A stretch of DNA of 64,000 bases from Azotobacter chroococcum. GTDB lineage: Bacteria > Pseudomonadota > Gammaproteobacteria > Pseudomonadales > Pseudomonadaceae. The notes under the pieces were generated by a model that was not told the origin of the DNA, searched no databases, and saw only the letters and a program-made list of their open reading frames with translations. The translations under genes and the position numbers were made by a program. The stretch is taken from positions 62,001 to 126,000 of the forward strand of contig NZ_SMMU01000008.1 of NCBI RefSeq assembly GCF_004339665.1. Direction: 5' to 3'. Below are positions 64,000-64,000 of the stretch, piece after piece; positions within the stretch are counted from its first letter, which is position 1; each line of letters opens with the position of its first letter.

Positions 64000-64000
64000 C

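Overview
The window looks like a chromosomal segment of a high-GC gammaproteobacterium of the Pseudomonas/Azotobacter group, most likely an Azotobacter. Two landmarks support this. A complete alginate operon in the Pseudomonas order (algD-8-44-K-E-G-X-L-I-J-F-A, 540-16829, plus strand) lies about 34 kb from a diazotroph-type fix operon (ferredoxin-fixABCX, 51172-54962, minus strand). The fix operon carries a sigma-54 promoter and an IHF site. I cannot name the species from the sequence alone.

Layout. 1-539 is the algD control region, with an AlgU-like promoter about 360 nt before the start codon and a good RsmA/CsrA target in the long leader. 540-16829 is the alginate operon. 17003-21348 holds a small membrane protein, a SWIM-domain Snf2 helicase, psiE and a small DUF3509-like protein. 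21673-24661 is a tctCBA tripartite carboxylate transporter. 24757-29099 (minus) encodes leucine dehydrogenase and an E1alpha/E1beta/E2 2-oxo-acid dehydrogenase without E3, followed by a divergent SirB1-like gene. 30166-32299 has a periplasmic alpha-carbonic anhydrase and a divergent secreted T2 ribonuclease with a sigma-54-like promoter.

32405-42329 is a valine/propionate block: a LysR regulator, mmsA, enoyl-CoA hydratase, mmsB, 3-hydroxyisobutyryl-CoA hydrolase, acyl-CoA dehydrogenase, a second LysR regulator and prpE. Together with the 24.7-29.1 kb cluster it encodes nearly every step from valine to propionyl-CoA. The mmsA and prpE promoters share a palindromic operator and a conserved core promoter, which suggests one regulon.

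42716-44949 is exbB-exbD-tonB. 45290-47051 (minus) is a Pit phosphate transporter with a solitary tatA. 47296-49451 is a KdpD/KdpE-like two-component pair without kdpABC. terC follows at 49639. The fix operon ends in a ferritin-like gene (50704-51162). 55322-57016 is a Kef/YbaL antiporter. 57235-61426 is a Fur box, FecI-type sigma factor, FecR and a TonB-dependent receptor with a signalling domain, a cell-surface iron-signalling unit that could draw on the TonB system in the same window. 61619-62989 (minus) is a MatC/SLC13-type anion permease. The right edge (63314-64000) has a second ferritin-like gene preceded by what looks like a decayed fixX, a degenerate copy of the fixX-ferritin end of the fix operon.

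Three REP/REPIN loci sit between genes at 35.9, 39.2 and 57.1 kb. I saw no tRNA, rRNA, CRISPR array, intact insertion sequence or prophage.
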